The notes beneath the pieces are model-generated. The model was not told the origin of the DNA and did no database searches. It saw nothing but the letters and a program-made list of their open reading frames with translations. A program made the position numbers and the translations under genes. Shown here in pieces: positions 1-8,004 of a DNA stretch of 9,676 nucleotides. This DNA comes from Holophagaceae bacterium UBA706 (GTDB lineage Bacteria > Acidobacteriota > Holophagae > Holophagales > Holophagaceae). The stretch lies in contig DBME01000230.1 in the NCBI GenBank assembly GCA_002298155.1, positions 19,354 to 29,029 on the forward strand. The letters are read 5' to 3'. How positions within the stretch are numbered: position 1 is the stretch's first letter; every line of letters starts with the position of its first letter.

Positions 1-1152
1 ACCGGTGCGGGGATCCAGGACCGTCAGGTACAGGTCACGGTAGTGGGCCTTCACCTGGCCGTGGGCCACGCCGTCGTCCACCTGGATGCCGAAGGCCACC
101 TCCTGCACCGTGCCTGAACGGATGCGGATGCGCTCCGCCCCTTCCAGGAACGGGTTCAGGCGGTCGATGGCCATGGGGGCCAGGGTGCCATGGAAGGCCA
201 CGGCGAACCGCTCCGTCTGCACGGGAATCGACAGAGCCACGGCAAGACGTCCGGCATCCATGAGGTTGCCTTGCACCTGGACGTGCATGGGGCCTTCGCT
301 CGGGTTGGTGATCCCCTTCCCGTGGAGTTCCACGGCGGTGAACGTCAATTCGCCGGCCGGGGTGCCGGCCACGGACCGTTCCCCGTAGACGATGCGTCCA
401 CCGGACACCTGGAGGTGATCGATGCGCACAGGCAAAGGCAGCCTGGCCAGGGCCTCACCCGCCATGAGCGGGCTCTCCACGAAGGGCGGCAGGGGCTTGT
501 AGCGGTCCGACATGGCATCGAAAACCGGGTCGCGCAACGCGAGGTTGCCGGCCGTGAAGGCGGATCCCCGCAGCAGCTCCGTGAAGGCAACACCGGTCGC
601 ACGGCATTCCGCCAGGCTCACCCGGAAGCGCGTCCTGCGCGAGGGTTCCACCCCGAAAAACGCCGCGTCGTCCAGCAACGGGCGGAGTTCCACCCCCTCG
701 GCCAGGATCTCCGCTTCGGGCGCCCCTGCCCGCAGGGTCGCGCACTGGAGACGGTATGTGGAGCCGGGAAGCACCACCTCGATGCTGGCCGCTTCCATGC
801 GGGCCCGGCCCAGGATGACGGAGGCCGGCGCCCGGAAGAGCATGCGTCCCCAGCGCCCCCCCTGCACCGATACCCGGTCGATATGCACCGTCCAATCCGG
901 GGCGTGCAGGCTGACGGGAAAGGCGCGAAGACGGCCGCTCGTCCAGTCGTAGTGGAGCTCGCCGAGGTGGAGGACATGCCCGGGGTAGGCCCGGAGGAAG
1001 GCCCGCTCCAACCGCGCTCGGACCACGCGGTTGAGGATCGCGTTACCGAACACGAGGCCGCACAAGCCCAGGATGATCAGAGCGAGGCCCAGCCCAAGGA
1101 GTGCCCGCGCCGCACGGCGCCCGGTGCTTCCCCCGCCGGGCCATCTCATCAT
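1..1152 (-). CDS. AsmA/DUF748-like membrane-anchored protein (3' end off the window)
   Basis: The reading frame is open from ATG 1152 to the left edge, giving 384 residues with no stop, so the C-terminus is missing. It begins with a short basic stretch and one hydrophobic segment (about residues 18-40, rich in L, G, A and I), followed by a long beta-rich, presumably periplasmic part with repeated short strands ending in 'D' or 'G' turns. This inside-anchor plus long beta-rich body resembles AsmA/DUF748-type envelope proteins, which form elongated structures and are linked to lipid transport or outer-membrane homeostasis. The family call is by architecture and is tentative. The start overlaps the kinase stop (ATGATGA; a second ATG at 1149 also overlaps it), indicating translational coupling. 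I saw no strong SD, which fits coupling. Confidence 0.6.
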   Translation of the reverse strand, partial: MMRWPGGGSTGRRAARALLGLGLALIILGLCGLVFGNAILNRVVRARLERAFLRAYPGHVLHLGELHYDWTSGRLRAFPVSLHAPDWTVHIDRVSVQGGRWGRMLFRAPASVILGRARMEAASIEVVLPGSTYRLQCATLRAGAPEAEILAEGVELRPLLDDAAFFGVEPSRRTRFRVSLAECRATGVAFTELLRGSAFTAGNLALRDPVFDAMSDRYKPLPPFVESPLMAGEALARLPLPVRIDHLQVSGGRIVYGERSVAGTPAGELTFTAVELHGKGITNPSEGPMHVQVQGNLMDAGRLAVALSIPVQTERFAVAFHGTLAPMAIDRLNPFLEGAERIRIRSGTVQEVAFGIQVDDGVAHGQVKAHYRDLYLTVLDPRTG

Positions 1153-2978
1153 CCCGTGACCCGGCTCTCGCGGACCTCCGGGGAAGGCTCGAGCACCCGG
1201 GTCACAAGACGCGCGAGATCATCGCGATGGAAGGGTTTGCGGAGGAAGCCGACGACCTTGGCGGACTCCGGCAGCCTCCGGTTGGCATCCTTCTCGTAGC
1301 GGCTCATCAGCACGATGCGCGCATCCTGGAATTCCTCCTGGATCCGCTGGGTGGCCTCGATGCCCCCCATGCGGGGCATGGCCATGTCCATGAGGACCAT
1401 CTGGATGCGGCCCGGGGACTGGCGGTAGACCCTGATGGCGTCCTCCCCGGTCGCCGCCTCGACGACCTCATGGCCCATCTGGCGAAGGTATTGGCCCAGC
1501 ACTTCCCTCACGGGTTCCTCATCATCCACGACGAGAATCGTGCCCCCGTCCTTCTCCGGGTTCCTCACCAGGGCCGGGCTCTCCCGAGGTGCAGGGACTG
1601 GACGAGCCGCGATCACCGGGGCCGGGCGGGTTTCGACCGCCGGAGCCGCCTCCAGGAACGATTCATCCGCCAGAGGGAACCAGAGCACGAAGATCGTGCC
1701 TTCGCCCGGGCTGCTGCGGACTTCCACGGCGCCCCAGCACATGCGCATGATGCCCAGGGCCGAGGCGAGCCCCAGCCCCCTTCCGAAGAACTTGGTGCTG
1801 AAGAAGGGATCGAAGACCTTGTGCAGCGTCTCCGTGTCCATGCCGACCCCGGCGTCCTCCACCTCGAGCACGAGGCATGGGCCGGCCTTGATCATCGAGC
1901 CCGGGGCCAGGGAGGGCGTGTGGTCCTCCAGGAGGGTCTGCACCCGGGTCCGGAGCCAGACCGTGCCGCCTCCGCCGCCATAGGCCTCGGCGGCGTTCAT
2001 GACGAGACTGAGGATGACCTTCTCGACCAGTGCGGCATCCGCCTGGATTTCCTGAAGGGTGGCGCCGCACTCGAACACCAGTTCCACCTCCTTGGGAACG
2101 GCCAGGCGCAGCTGCCCCAGCTGAGCCTCGACCAGGGCGTCCAGGAGGACCGGCTCCTGGATGAAGGGCCCCTTCCCCGCATAGGCGAGCATCTGCTGGC
2201 AGAGCGCCGCCGCGCGGTGCACGCTTTCCCGGGCTCCGTCGTGGTGCCGGGCCAGGCCCTCCTCCGATTCGTCGAAGGAGGCGAGTTCGATGTTGCCGAG
2301 GATGGAGGTGAGCAGGTTGTTGAAGTCATGGGCCATGCCGCCGGCCAGGACCCCCAGCGACTCCAGTTTCTGCGCCTCGAAGAGCGCGGCCTCCGTTCGC
2401 TTGTACTCGGTCAAGTCGCTGAGCGTCATGCGCCACAGGGGATTACCGGATGCATCATGGGCCGGGACCGCCTGGACACTCACCCATACGGTTGAGCCGT
2501 CCTGGTGCAGGAGGCGAAGTTCGAAGGTCTGGGGCTCGTCGTGTACAAACAGTTGATTGCGTTTCCGGTAGAAGAGCGACTGGTCCTCCGCGTGGACCAG
2601 CCGGGTGAAGGGCTGGTTCAGCATCTGGGACCGGGACAAACCCACCAGTTCAATGGCCTTCTGGTTCAGTTCCTGGATCAGGCTCCGCTCGCTGAGGGTC
2701 AGGTACCCCACGGGGGCCTGGTCGTAGAGCTCGAAGTAGCTCTCCCGGGACGCCTGGAGGTCCAGCTGCGCCCGGCACAGTTCATCGTTCTGCATCTCCA
2801 GCTCGAGCTGGTGGATCTGGAGCTCCTCCACCAGGCGCCGGGCATCCATGGAAGCCGCCATGGCCGGGGCGAACCCCGGTGCGCCGACCTGGACCGCCCC
2901 CACCGTGCGCCGGTCGGCCACCTGCCTCCGGACCCATCCCCGGTTATCGTTCATGAATCCTTTTGAAGCATTGCCCAT
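1149..2978 (-). CDS. Cytoplasmic PAS hybrid sensor histidine kinase with C-terminal receiver
   Basis: This 609-residue protein senses an unknown signal and autophosphorylates. From the N-terminus it has a basic leader, a coiled coil (about 45-80, 'QLELEMQNDEL'-type), a PAS domain (about 80-195), a HisKA domain with H-box AHDFNN (His217), a HATPase_c domain with N-box Asn328, G1 box DAGVGM (375-380), FDPFFSTK and G2 box GRGLGLAS (399-406), a Pro/Ala-rich linker (about 440-475), and a receiver with acidic DDE (485-487), phospho-acceptor Asp531, Ser559 and Lys581. All catalytic residues are present. There is no transmembrane segment, so the signal is likely cytoplasmic or relayed by a partner. 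I chose ATG 2978 because GGGAGAGGGG lies just upstream. ATG 3017 has no SD; ATG 2954 has AAGGA but only a 3-nt spacer. There is no DNA-binding output domain or adjacent response regulator, so the output partner is unknown. The stop overlaps the AsmA-like gene. Confidence 0.93.
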   Translation of the reverse strand: MGNASKGFMNDNRGWVRRQVADRRTVGAVQVGAPGFAPAMAASMDARRLVEELQIHQLELEMQNDELCRAQLDLQASRESYFELYDQAPVGYLTLSERSLIQELNQKAIELVGLSRSQMLNQPFTRLVHAEDQSLFYRKRNQLFVHDEPQTFELRLLHQDGSTVWVSVQAVPAHDASGNPLWRMTLSDLTEYKRTEAALFEAQKLESLGVLAGGMAHDFNNLLTSILGNIELASFDESEEGLARHHDGARESVHRAAALCQQMLAYAGKGPFIQEPVLLDALVEAQLGQLRLAVPKEVELVFECGATLQEIQADAALVEKVILSLVMNAAEAYGGGGGTVWLRTRVQTLLEDHTPSLAPGSMIKAGPCLVLEVEDAGVGMDTETLHKVFDPFFSTKFFGRGLGLASALGIMRMCWGAVEVRSSPGEGTIFVLWFPLADESFLEAAPAVETRPAPVIAARPVPAPRESPALVRNPEKDGGTILVVDDEEPVREVLGQYLRQMGHEVVEAATGEDAIRVYRQSPGRIQMVLMDMAMPRMGGIEATQRIQEEFQDARIVLMSRYEKDANRRLPESAKVVGFLRKPFHRDDLARLVTRVLEPSPEVRESRVTG

Positions 2979-3139
2979 GGAACCCCTCTCCCAGTGGTGC
3001 GGGCGGTTGGAACCCATCGGAAGGCGGTGCGCGCGTCGATGAAGGCCGCGTCATCGTCGGGATGAAGGTCCTGCCCAGTCTCAGCAAATCGAACCGCAGG
3101 GGTGGTGCAATCGTCGGACCATTAATTCAATCGCACTAG

Positions 3140-3169
3140 ATATTGGACTTAATTTGTCCTGGTGTTCAA
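3140..3169 (-). promoter_or_regulatory. Weak candidate promoter for the kinase operon
   Basis: The 246-bp gap between the kinase start and the lipoprotein stop contains no gene. About 3120-3220 is clearly more AT-rich than its surroundings. On the minus strand TTGAAC (3169-3164) and CAATAT (3145-3140) are separated by 18 bp, a loose sigma-70-like match giving a leader of about 150 nt. The spacer contains GGAC/GTCC arms around a 7-nt loop. The evidence is composition and hexamer similarity only. Confidence 0.25.
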
Positions 3170-3224
3170 AAAGCCCCTGCGGCCCATTCAAAGTGGAAGG
3201 CTGAATTTTCAAATCGACGCGTTC

Positions 3225-3494
3225 CTAGCGGTTCCATCCGTGCCGGTGCACTTCGCGCGGCCAATGGGACCGGGGCAGTTCGTGGCGCTGCCCACCCCGG
3301 GTGGAGGCGTAGTACCACATGTCATTGTCGTAGTAGTAGTGGTAGCCCCCCTGCTCATAGTGGGAATCCACGTCCACCTCCACCACGGCCGGCAGGATCG
3401 GGATGATCTCCACGCCACCCCCGGGCCTGCTTTGAACCATGCAGCCGGTCATCAGTACCACCGAGCATGCCAAACCGATCATGATGCGTTTCAT
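3225..3494 (-). CDS. Small tyrosine-rich lipoprotein
   Basis: This 89-residue protein has a basic n-region (MKR), a hydrophobic h-region and a lipobox ending LMTGC at about residue 18, so it should be a lipid-anchored, exported protein. The mature part starts with a Gly/Val/Pro/Ile stretch, then a tyrosine/tryptophan-rich segment (HYYYDND, MWYYAS) and a charged tail with His and Arg (ELPRSHWPREVHRHG). Small lipoproteins with a 'WYY...RG' tail are known as uncharacterised proteins in Gram-negatives; I do not know a function. The start is well supported: GGAG lies 5-6 nt upstream of ATG 3494. The gene is monocistronic by spacing, with 283 bp upstream and 246 bp downstream to the next genes. Confidence 0.85.
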   Translation of the reverse strand: MKRIMIGLACSVVLMTGCMVQSRPGGGVEIIPILPAVVEVDVDSHYEQGGYHYYYDNDMWYYASTRGGQRHELPRSHWPREVHRHGWNR

Positions 3495-3533
3495 GGTGTC
3501 TCCTATTCCTCGAAGTTGCCTGGCCGCCCCGGC

Positions 3534-3589
3534 TTCCCGGGAAACGCCCTGCGACAGACTGCGGTTACCTTCCCCATCCCTGCGGGGAA
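3534..3589. repeat. Two dyads in the lipoprotein leader
   Basis: Two inverted repeats lie between the lipoprotein start and its upstream region. One is the 10-bp perfect palindrome TTCCCGGGAA (3534-3543). The other is TTCCCC (3570-3575) with GGGGAA (3584-3589) around an 8-nt loop. Both use the same TTCCC/GGGAA core, so they could be paired operator half-sites or leader hairpins. The rest of 3495-3777 holds no gene that I can support. Confidence 0.4.
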
Positions 3590-3603
3590 CGTATCAAGCA
3601 GGC

Positions 3604-3619
3604 AGCACAAACCACGCCA
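3604..3619 (-). promoter_or_regulatory. Possible sigma-54 (-24/-12) site upstream of the lipoprotein
   Basis: On the minus strand the sequence TGGCGTGGTTTGTGCT keeps the invariant GG and GC ten bases apart and matches 9 of 12 defined positions of the sigma-54 consensus TGGCACG-N4-TTGCW. It would start transcription about 100 nt before the lipoprotein ATG. No activator gene is adjacent. GG-N10-GC is common by chance in GC-rich DNA, so confidence is low. Confidence 0.25.
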
Positions 3620-3777
3620 AGAAATAAGTCATTCAACAACAGCTGCTTACCAAGCCCCTCCTGTCCGCCCCCAGGCGCAGCCGATCAATCTGACGCGACG
3701 CATCCTCGTCCGGGCGGCGCAGGCGCGGGAACCTCAGCCCCGGCCCGAAGGAACCGGGGCCCCTTCCGAAGGCGCCC

Positions 3778-4632
3778 TCACACCGGTTCCGCCCCGGGCC
3801 ACCGCACCTGCACCAGGGCCACCCCCAGGAGGATCAGGGCCATGCCCGGCGCCATGCGCGCCAGGAACGGCTCACCCCGCAGCCAGCACCCCAGCAGGAG
3901 CCCCACCACGGGGTTCCAGTAGGCGTAGGTGCCCGCGCGCCCCGAGGGCCACACCCGCGTGATGTGGATGTAGGCGGAGTAGGCCAGGATCGACCCGAAG
4001 ACGATGAGGTAGGCCAGGGCCCCCAGGCTCCGCGCCGTGACGGCACCGTGGGTGAGCCCGCCCGTGAAGCGCGACACCAGCAGCGCCAGCAGCCCCGCCG
4101 CCAGCATCTCGATGCCGATCTGGGAGAAGTGCCCGCCGGCGCCGGCGTGGCGCTTGCCGTAGAGCGTCCCCGCGGCCCATAGGAAGGCCGACGCCACCAG
4201 CACCGCCGGACGGAGGAGGCCCGGTCCCTGCCCTCCCGGCCACAGCAGCACCATCACGCCCAGGAAGCCCACTCCAAGCCCCATCCAGCCCTTGCGGCCC
4301 AGGCCGCGGGGATCCAGGATCCCCAGGAACAGGGGCACCGTGGCCCCGAGGATGGCGGTGACGCCGCTGCTCACGCGGCTTTCGGCCCAGCCGATGAGGG
4401 TCATGCACACGCCCAGCAGGGCGATGCCCACCACCAGGATGTGCGGGATCTCCCGCCACGTGGGGAAGCGCTCTCGGCGGATCCGCCCGATGAGCAGGGC
4501 CAGGAGCCCCGCGGGGATGAACCGCGACGCCGACAGGCCGAAGGGGGTGAAGGTGTCGATGGCGTAGGCGATGCCCAGGAAGGTGGAGCCCCACACGAGG
4601 GAGACGGTCAGGTATGCGATCCAGGCGAACAT
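3778..4632 (-). CDS. EamA/DMT-superfamily permease
   Basis: This 284-residue integral membrane protein has about ten hydrophobic segments arranged as two EamA repeats (about 1-130 and 140-280). Typical features are the N-terminal 'VSLVWGSTFLGI' helix, 'SASRFIPAGLLALL' in TM2 and a second-half 'YWNPVVGLLLG' segment. Members export or import small metabolites such as amino acids, purines or drugs; the substrate cannot be told from sequence. The length is normal for the family. It starts 3 nt after the MarR-family stop, with SD GAGGTGAGG upstream of the ATG, so the two are almost certainly co-transcribed and the MarR protein likely controls this transporter. No convincing terminator follows: the GC-rich stretch 3741-3772 can form only an imperfect stem and has no T-run. 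Confidence 0.92.
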   Translation of the reverse strand: MFAWIAYLTVSLVWGSTFLGIAYAIDTFTPFGLSASRFIPAGLLALLIGRIRRERFPTWREIPHILVVGIALLGVCMTLIGWAESRVSSGVTAILGATVPLFLGILDPRGLGRKGWMGLGVGFLGVMVLLWPGGQGPGLLRPAVLVASAFLWAAGTLYGKRHAGAGGHFSQIGIEMLAAGLLALLVSRFTGGLTHGAVTARSLGALAYLIVFGSILAYSAYIHITRVWPSGRAGTYAYWNPVVGLLLGCWLRGEPFLARMAPGMALILLGVALVQVRWPGAEPV

Positions 4633-4635
4633 GCC

Positions 4636-5070
4636 TCACCTCGCTTCGGGGGCGATGCCCGCGTGGATTTTACGGAGGAGGCGCAGCAGCTCCTCCCGTT
4701 CCCGAGGTTCCAGACAGGCTTCCGGATCCAGGGCGGTCCTGCCGGTGCGCCAGTGTTCCTCGGGGACGGAATGCAGCTTGGCCAGGCCCTCCTCCCGGAG
4801 CGTCACGAGCACGCGCTTGCCGTTGGCCGGGTCCCGCCGGCGCTGGATCCACCCGGCACGTTCCAGCGTGCCCAGCATGGAGGTGGTACTGGGGCGGTCC
4901 CCGTGGAGGAGGACGGCCACGTCGCTGGGGGTGAGCCCGCCGCTCTCCTTGAGCTTGCGCAGGAGGAAGATCTGCTGCGGACTGATGCCGTAGGGCGCCA
5001 GGGCCCGGGCCACCCGGCGCTTCCAGTCCAGGTGGATGGTGGAGATGAGTTCGAGGGCCCGACCGGTCAT
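4636..5070 (-). CDS. MarR-family transcriptional regulator
   Basis: This 144-residue dimeric winged-helix regulator has helix 1 (about 4-25), a helix-turn-helix with recognition helix near 'DRPSTTSMLGTLERAGWI' (about 58-75), a wing 'RRRDPANGKRVLVTL' (77-91) and C-terminal dimerisation helices (about 118-140). It has a single cysteine (Cys119), so a two-cysteine redox switch within one chain is unlikely and the effector is more likely a small ligand. I chose ATG 5070 because the homologous part of the family begins here; an in-frame ATG at 5115 would add 15 residues read through the operator palindrome. Neither start has an SD, and a -10-like TAGAAT sits 8-13 nt before ATG 5070, which fits a leaderless mRNA. 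It leads a two-gene operon with the EamA permease and is divergent from arsR. Confidence 0.88.
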   Translation of the reverse strand: MTGRALELISTIHLDWKRRVARALAPYGISPQQIFLLRKLKESGGLTPSDVAVLLHGDRPSTTSMLGTLERAGWIQRRRDPANGKRVLVTLREEGLAKLHSVPEEHWRTGRTALDPEACLEPREREELLRLLRKIHAGIAPEAR

Positions 5071-5106
5071 AGTTAGAATTCTAACTATGTATTTCCGGAG
5101 TGCCAC
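5068..5106 (-). promoter_or_regulatory. marR-like promoter with 22-bp perfect operator palindrome over the start codon
   Basis: Positions 5068-5089 are a perfect 22-bp palindrome with half-site CATAGTTAGAA. The outer CAT on the plus strand is the start codon of the MarR-family gene. On the minus strand TAGAAT (5083-5078) matches 5 of 6 of the -10 consensus. It is preceded at exactly 17 bp by GTGGCA (5106-5101), which matches 4 of 6 of the -35 consensus. A dimeric MarR bound here would block both RNA polymerase and the leaderless start. Direct TTAG/CTAA symmetry is typical of MarR-family operators. The palindrome is a direct observation; the promoter and binding are inferred. Confidence 0.75.
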
Positions 5107-5133
5107 CCCCCCCATGAAAAAGATCTACGGGTG

Positions 5134-5170
5134 ACCCCCCGGAGGGGTATGCTTATCTCAATTCGGAGAT
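5134..5170 (+). promoter_or_regulatory. Candidate arsR promoter/operator region
   Basis: Between the divergent marR-like and arsR genes there are two imperfect dyads: ACCCC (5134-5138) with GGGGT (5144-5148), and ATCTC (5155-5159) with GAGAT (5166-5170) around a 6-nt spacer. The second overlaps the arsR SD (GGAG, 5165-5168). TATGCT (5148-5153) is a possible -10, without a convincing -35. ArsR proteins bind imperfect inverted repeats near their own promoter, so either dyad could be the operator. Confidence 0.35.
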
Positions 5171-5177
5171 TCCCGAA

Positions 5178-5591
5178 ATGTCGAACAGACCCCTCGCCCC
5201 CGTGGTGGACCTCCTCAAGACCCTCGCCCACCCGGCCCGGCTGAGGATCCTCGCCCTGCTGAGGGACGGCGAGCTGTGCGTCTGCCAGATCACCGAAGTC
5301 CTGGGCATCCCCGCCTCCACGGCATCGGAGCACCTCACGGAGCTGCGCCGGGCCGGGCTCCTGGCCGAGCGCAAGGACGGGCGCTGGGTCTACTACGGCC
5401 TCCTGCGCGAGGGCGAGCACGGGAGCCTGCTGGAGTCCCTGTGGGCCCACCTCGACGGCGTGGACCTCATCGATCAGGATCACCAGGCCGCCCTGGCCAC
5501 CCGGAGCGTCCCCGTGGAAGTCACTTGCGCCAAGGGCCGGGCCTGCGGCCCCGTGGTGCGCAGCGCCAGGCTGGTGCGCCATGGCCGCTGA
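5178..5591 (+). CDS. arsR: ArsR/SmtB-family metalloid-responsive repressor
   Basis: This 137-residue dimeric winged-helix repressor is expected to block the downstream operon until As(III) or Sb(III) binds. The DNA-reading helix-turn-helix is at about 34-62 (ITEVLGIPASTASEHLTELRRAGLL), followed by the wing (KDGRWVYYGL). The metalloid motif ELCVC lies at its start (Cys34 and Cys36), the signature of the classical ArsR As(III) site. The third cysteine of the E. coli/R773 motif, three residues later, is replaced (Thr39). A further pair, Cys117 and Cys123, lies in a C-terminal extension (VTCAKGRACGP) and may complete the ligand set. SD GGAG lies 9 nt before the ATG. The gene overlaps the following permease by 11 bp. 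Confidence 0.94.
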   Translation: MSNRPLAPVVDLLKTLAHPARLRILALLRDGELCVCQITEVLGIPASTASEHLTELRRAGLLAERKDGRWVYYGLLREGEHGSLLESLWAHLDGVDLIDQDHQAALATRSVPVEVTCAKGRACGPVVRSARLVRHGR

Positions 5592-6660
5592 CCCCGCCGT
5601 GACCTGCGCCTGCGGGGCTCCCCCCGCGCCCCGGGAGCCCTTCCTGCGCCGGGGAGGCTGGCTCCTGCCGGCCCTGCCCCTGTGGGTGCTGCTCTATGCC
5701 GCGGCGCCCGCGGCCTCGAAGTGGACCGCCTTCCGCCTCCTGGGGCTCACCCCCGGAAGCAGGCTGGGCGAGGCCGTGGCCTTCTTCCTGTACGACGTGC
5801 CCAAGGTCCTGCTCCTGCTCACGCTCATCGTGTTCATCGTGACCTTCCTGCAGACCTTCGTGAGCCCCCTGAAGGTGCGCGACGCCCTGGCCCGGCGCAA
5901 CCAGGGCCTCGGCAACGCCCTGGCCTCGCTGCTGGGCATCGTGACGCCCTTCTGCTCCTGCTCGGCGGTGCCGCTCTTCATCGGGTTCCTGCGGGCCGGG
6001 GTGCCCTTGGGGGTGACCTTCAGCTTCCTGGTGGCGGCGCCCATGGTCAACGAGGTGGCCCTGGGGATGCTCTTCGCCATGGCCGGCTGGAAGGTGGCGC
6101 TGCTCTACGCCGCCACGGGCGTGTCCATCGCCTTCACCGCCGGGCTCGTCCTGGGCCGCCTGCGCATGGAACGCCACCTGGAGGGCTGGGTGCAGGACGC
6201 CCTGAAGGCCCCGGCCCTGGGCGAAGGCGGCGAGGAGCGCCCGACGCTCACCGGCCGCCTCGACCAGGGCGTGCAGGGCGTGCGGGACATCGTGGGCAAG
6301 GTGTGGCCCTTCATCCTGGCGGGCATCCTCGTGGGGGCCTTCATCCACGGGTTCGTGCCCGAGAGCCTCATGGCGGGCATGCTGGGCCGGAACGCCTGGT
6401 ACAGCGTGCCCCTGGCCGTCCTGGTGGGCATCCCGCTCTATTCCAACGCCGCCGGCGTCATCCCCATCGTGGAGGCGCTGCTGGGCAAGGGCGCCGCCCT
6501 GGGCTCCACCCTGGCCTTCATGATGGCCGTCATCGGCCTGTCGCTGCCCGAGACCATCATCCTCCGCAAGGTCATGCGTCCGCCCCTCATCGCCGCCTTC
6601 GTGGGCGTGGTGGGCGCGGGCATCATCCTCGTCGGCTACCTCTTCAACGCCATTCTCTAA
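5581..6660 (+). CDS. ArsP/DUF318-type permease
   Basis: This 359-residue inner-membrane transporter has about eight to ten hydrophobic segments in two related halves. Each half carries a conserved Pro motif: [14 protein letters not shown] (122-135, Cys125 and Cys127) and [13 protein letters not shown] (283-295). These identify the DUF318/YraQ permease family, which includes ArsP, an exporter of trivalent organoarsenicals. A hydrophilic loop (about 195-230) separates the halves. The cytoplasmic N-terminus carries a second cysteine pair (TCACG, Cys9 and Cys11). The start overlaps arsR by 11 bp and lacks a good SD, so coupling is likely. The arsenic operon context supports a role in arsenical efflux, but the substrate is not proven: other DUF318 members are uncharacterised. 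Confidence 0.88.
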   Translation: MAADPAVTCACGAPPAPREPFLRRGGWLLPALPLWVLLYAAAPAASKWTAFRLLGLTPGSRLGEAVAFFLYDVPKVLLLLTLIVFIVTFLQTFVSPLKVRDALARRNQGLGNALASLLGIVTPFCSCSAVPLFIGFLRAGVPLGVTFSFLVAAPMVNEVALGMLFAMAGWKVALLYAATGVSIAFTAGLVLGRLRMERHLEGWVQDALKAPALGEGGEERPTLTGRLDQGVQGVRDIVGKVWPFILAGILVGAFIHGFVPESLMAGMLGRNAWYSVPLAVLVGIPLYSNAAGVIPIVEALLGKGAALGSTLAFMMAVIGLSLPETIILRKVMRPPLIAAFVGVVGAGIILVGYLFNAIL

Positions 6661-6669
6661 GGAGTTCCC

Positions 6670-6903
6670 ATGCTCATCGAAGTCTTCGGTCCCGGCTGCG
6701 CCAAGTGCGAGACCCTCCTCAAGCACACCAAGCACGCCGTGGAGCAGCTCGGCGGCGACCACACCGTCATCAAGATCTCCGACTACCCCGCCATGGCCGC
6801 CCGGGGCGTCCTCAGCACCCCCGCCCTGGCCGTGGACGGGCAACTCAAGTTCCAGGGCAAGGTGGCCAGCTCCGCCGAGATCCTGGAGCTCCTGAAAGCC
6901 TAG
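6670..6903 (+). CDS. Small thioredoxin-like CxxC protein
   Basis: This 77-residue cytoplasmic protein has a compact thioredoxin fold with active site CAKC (Cys10-Cys13) after the first strand, and a cis-proline motif STPALAVDG (Pro51). It belongs to the 'redox-active disulfide protein 2'/MTH895-like thioredoxin family, shorter than classical thioredoxin (about 105 residues). It is flanked by the ArsP-type permease and ACR3, an arrangement also seen in other bacterial ars and DUF318 clusters, so it may pass electrons or arsenic thiolates to the permease or reduce ArsC. An ideal SD AAGGAG lies 5 nt before the ATG and starts in the permease stop codon TAA. Confidence 0.9.
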   Translation: MLIEVFGPGCAKCETLLKHTKHAVEQLGGDHTVIKISDYPAMAARGVLSTPALAVDGQLKFQGKVASSAEILELLKA

Positions 6904-6905
6904 CC

Positions 6906-7982
<1,077 letters not shown>

Positions 7983-8004
7983 CGCGCCGCCCATGGGAGG
8001 AGGC

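Noticed and set aside
190..2495. Long plus-strand open frames opposite the AsmA-like and kinase genes (369 and 464 codons)
   Set aside because: They are antisense shadows caused by high-GC codon use; the His/Gly/Arg-rich translations show no domains, whereas the minus strand gives clear families.
3171..3186. Possible terminator (GC patch followed by TTTTT on the minus strand) after the lipoprotein
   Set aside because: Only about three stem pairs can form next to the T-run.
3328..3345. TAG trinucleotide repeat
   Set aside because: It encodes the Tyr run in the lipoprotein and is too short to be a microsatellite.
3741..3772. Possible terminator after the EamA permease
   Set aside because: The stem is short, relies on G-U pairs and has no T-run.
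5087..5134. A 15-codon plus-strand ORF starting in the palindrome and ending before arsR
   Set aside because: It has no SD, no recognisable peptide and no attenuator structure tied to it; the ATG is a by-product of palindrome symmetry.
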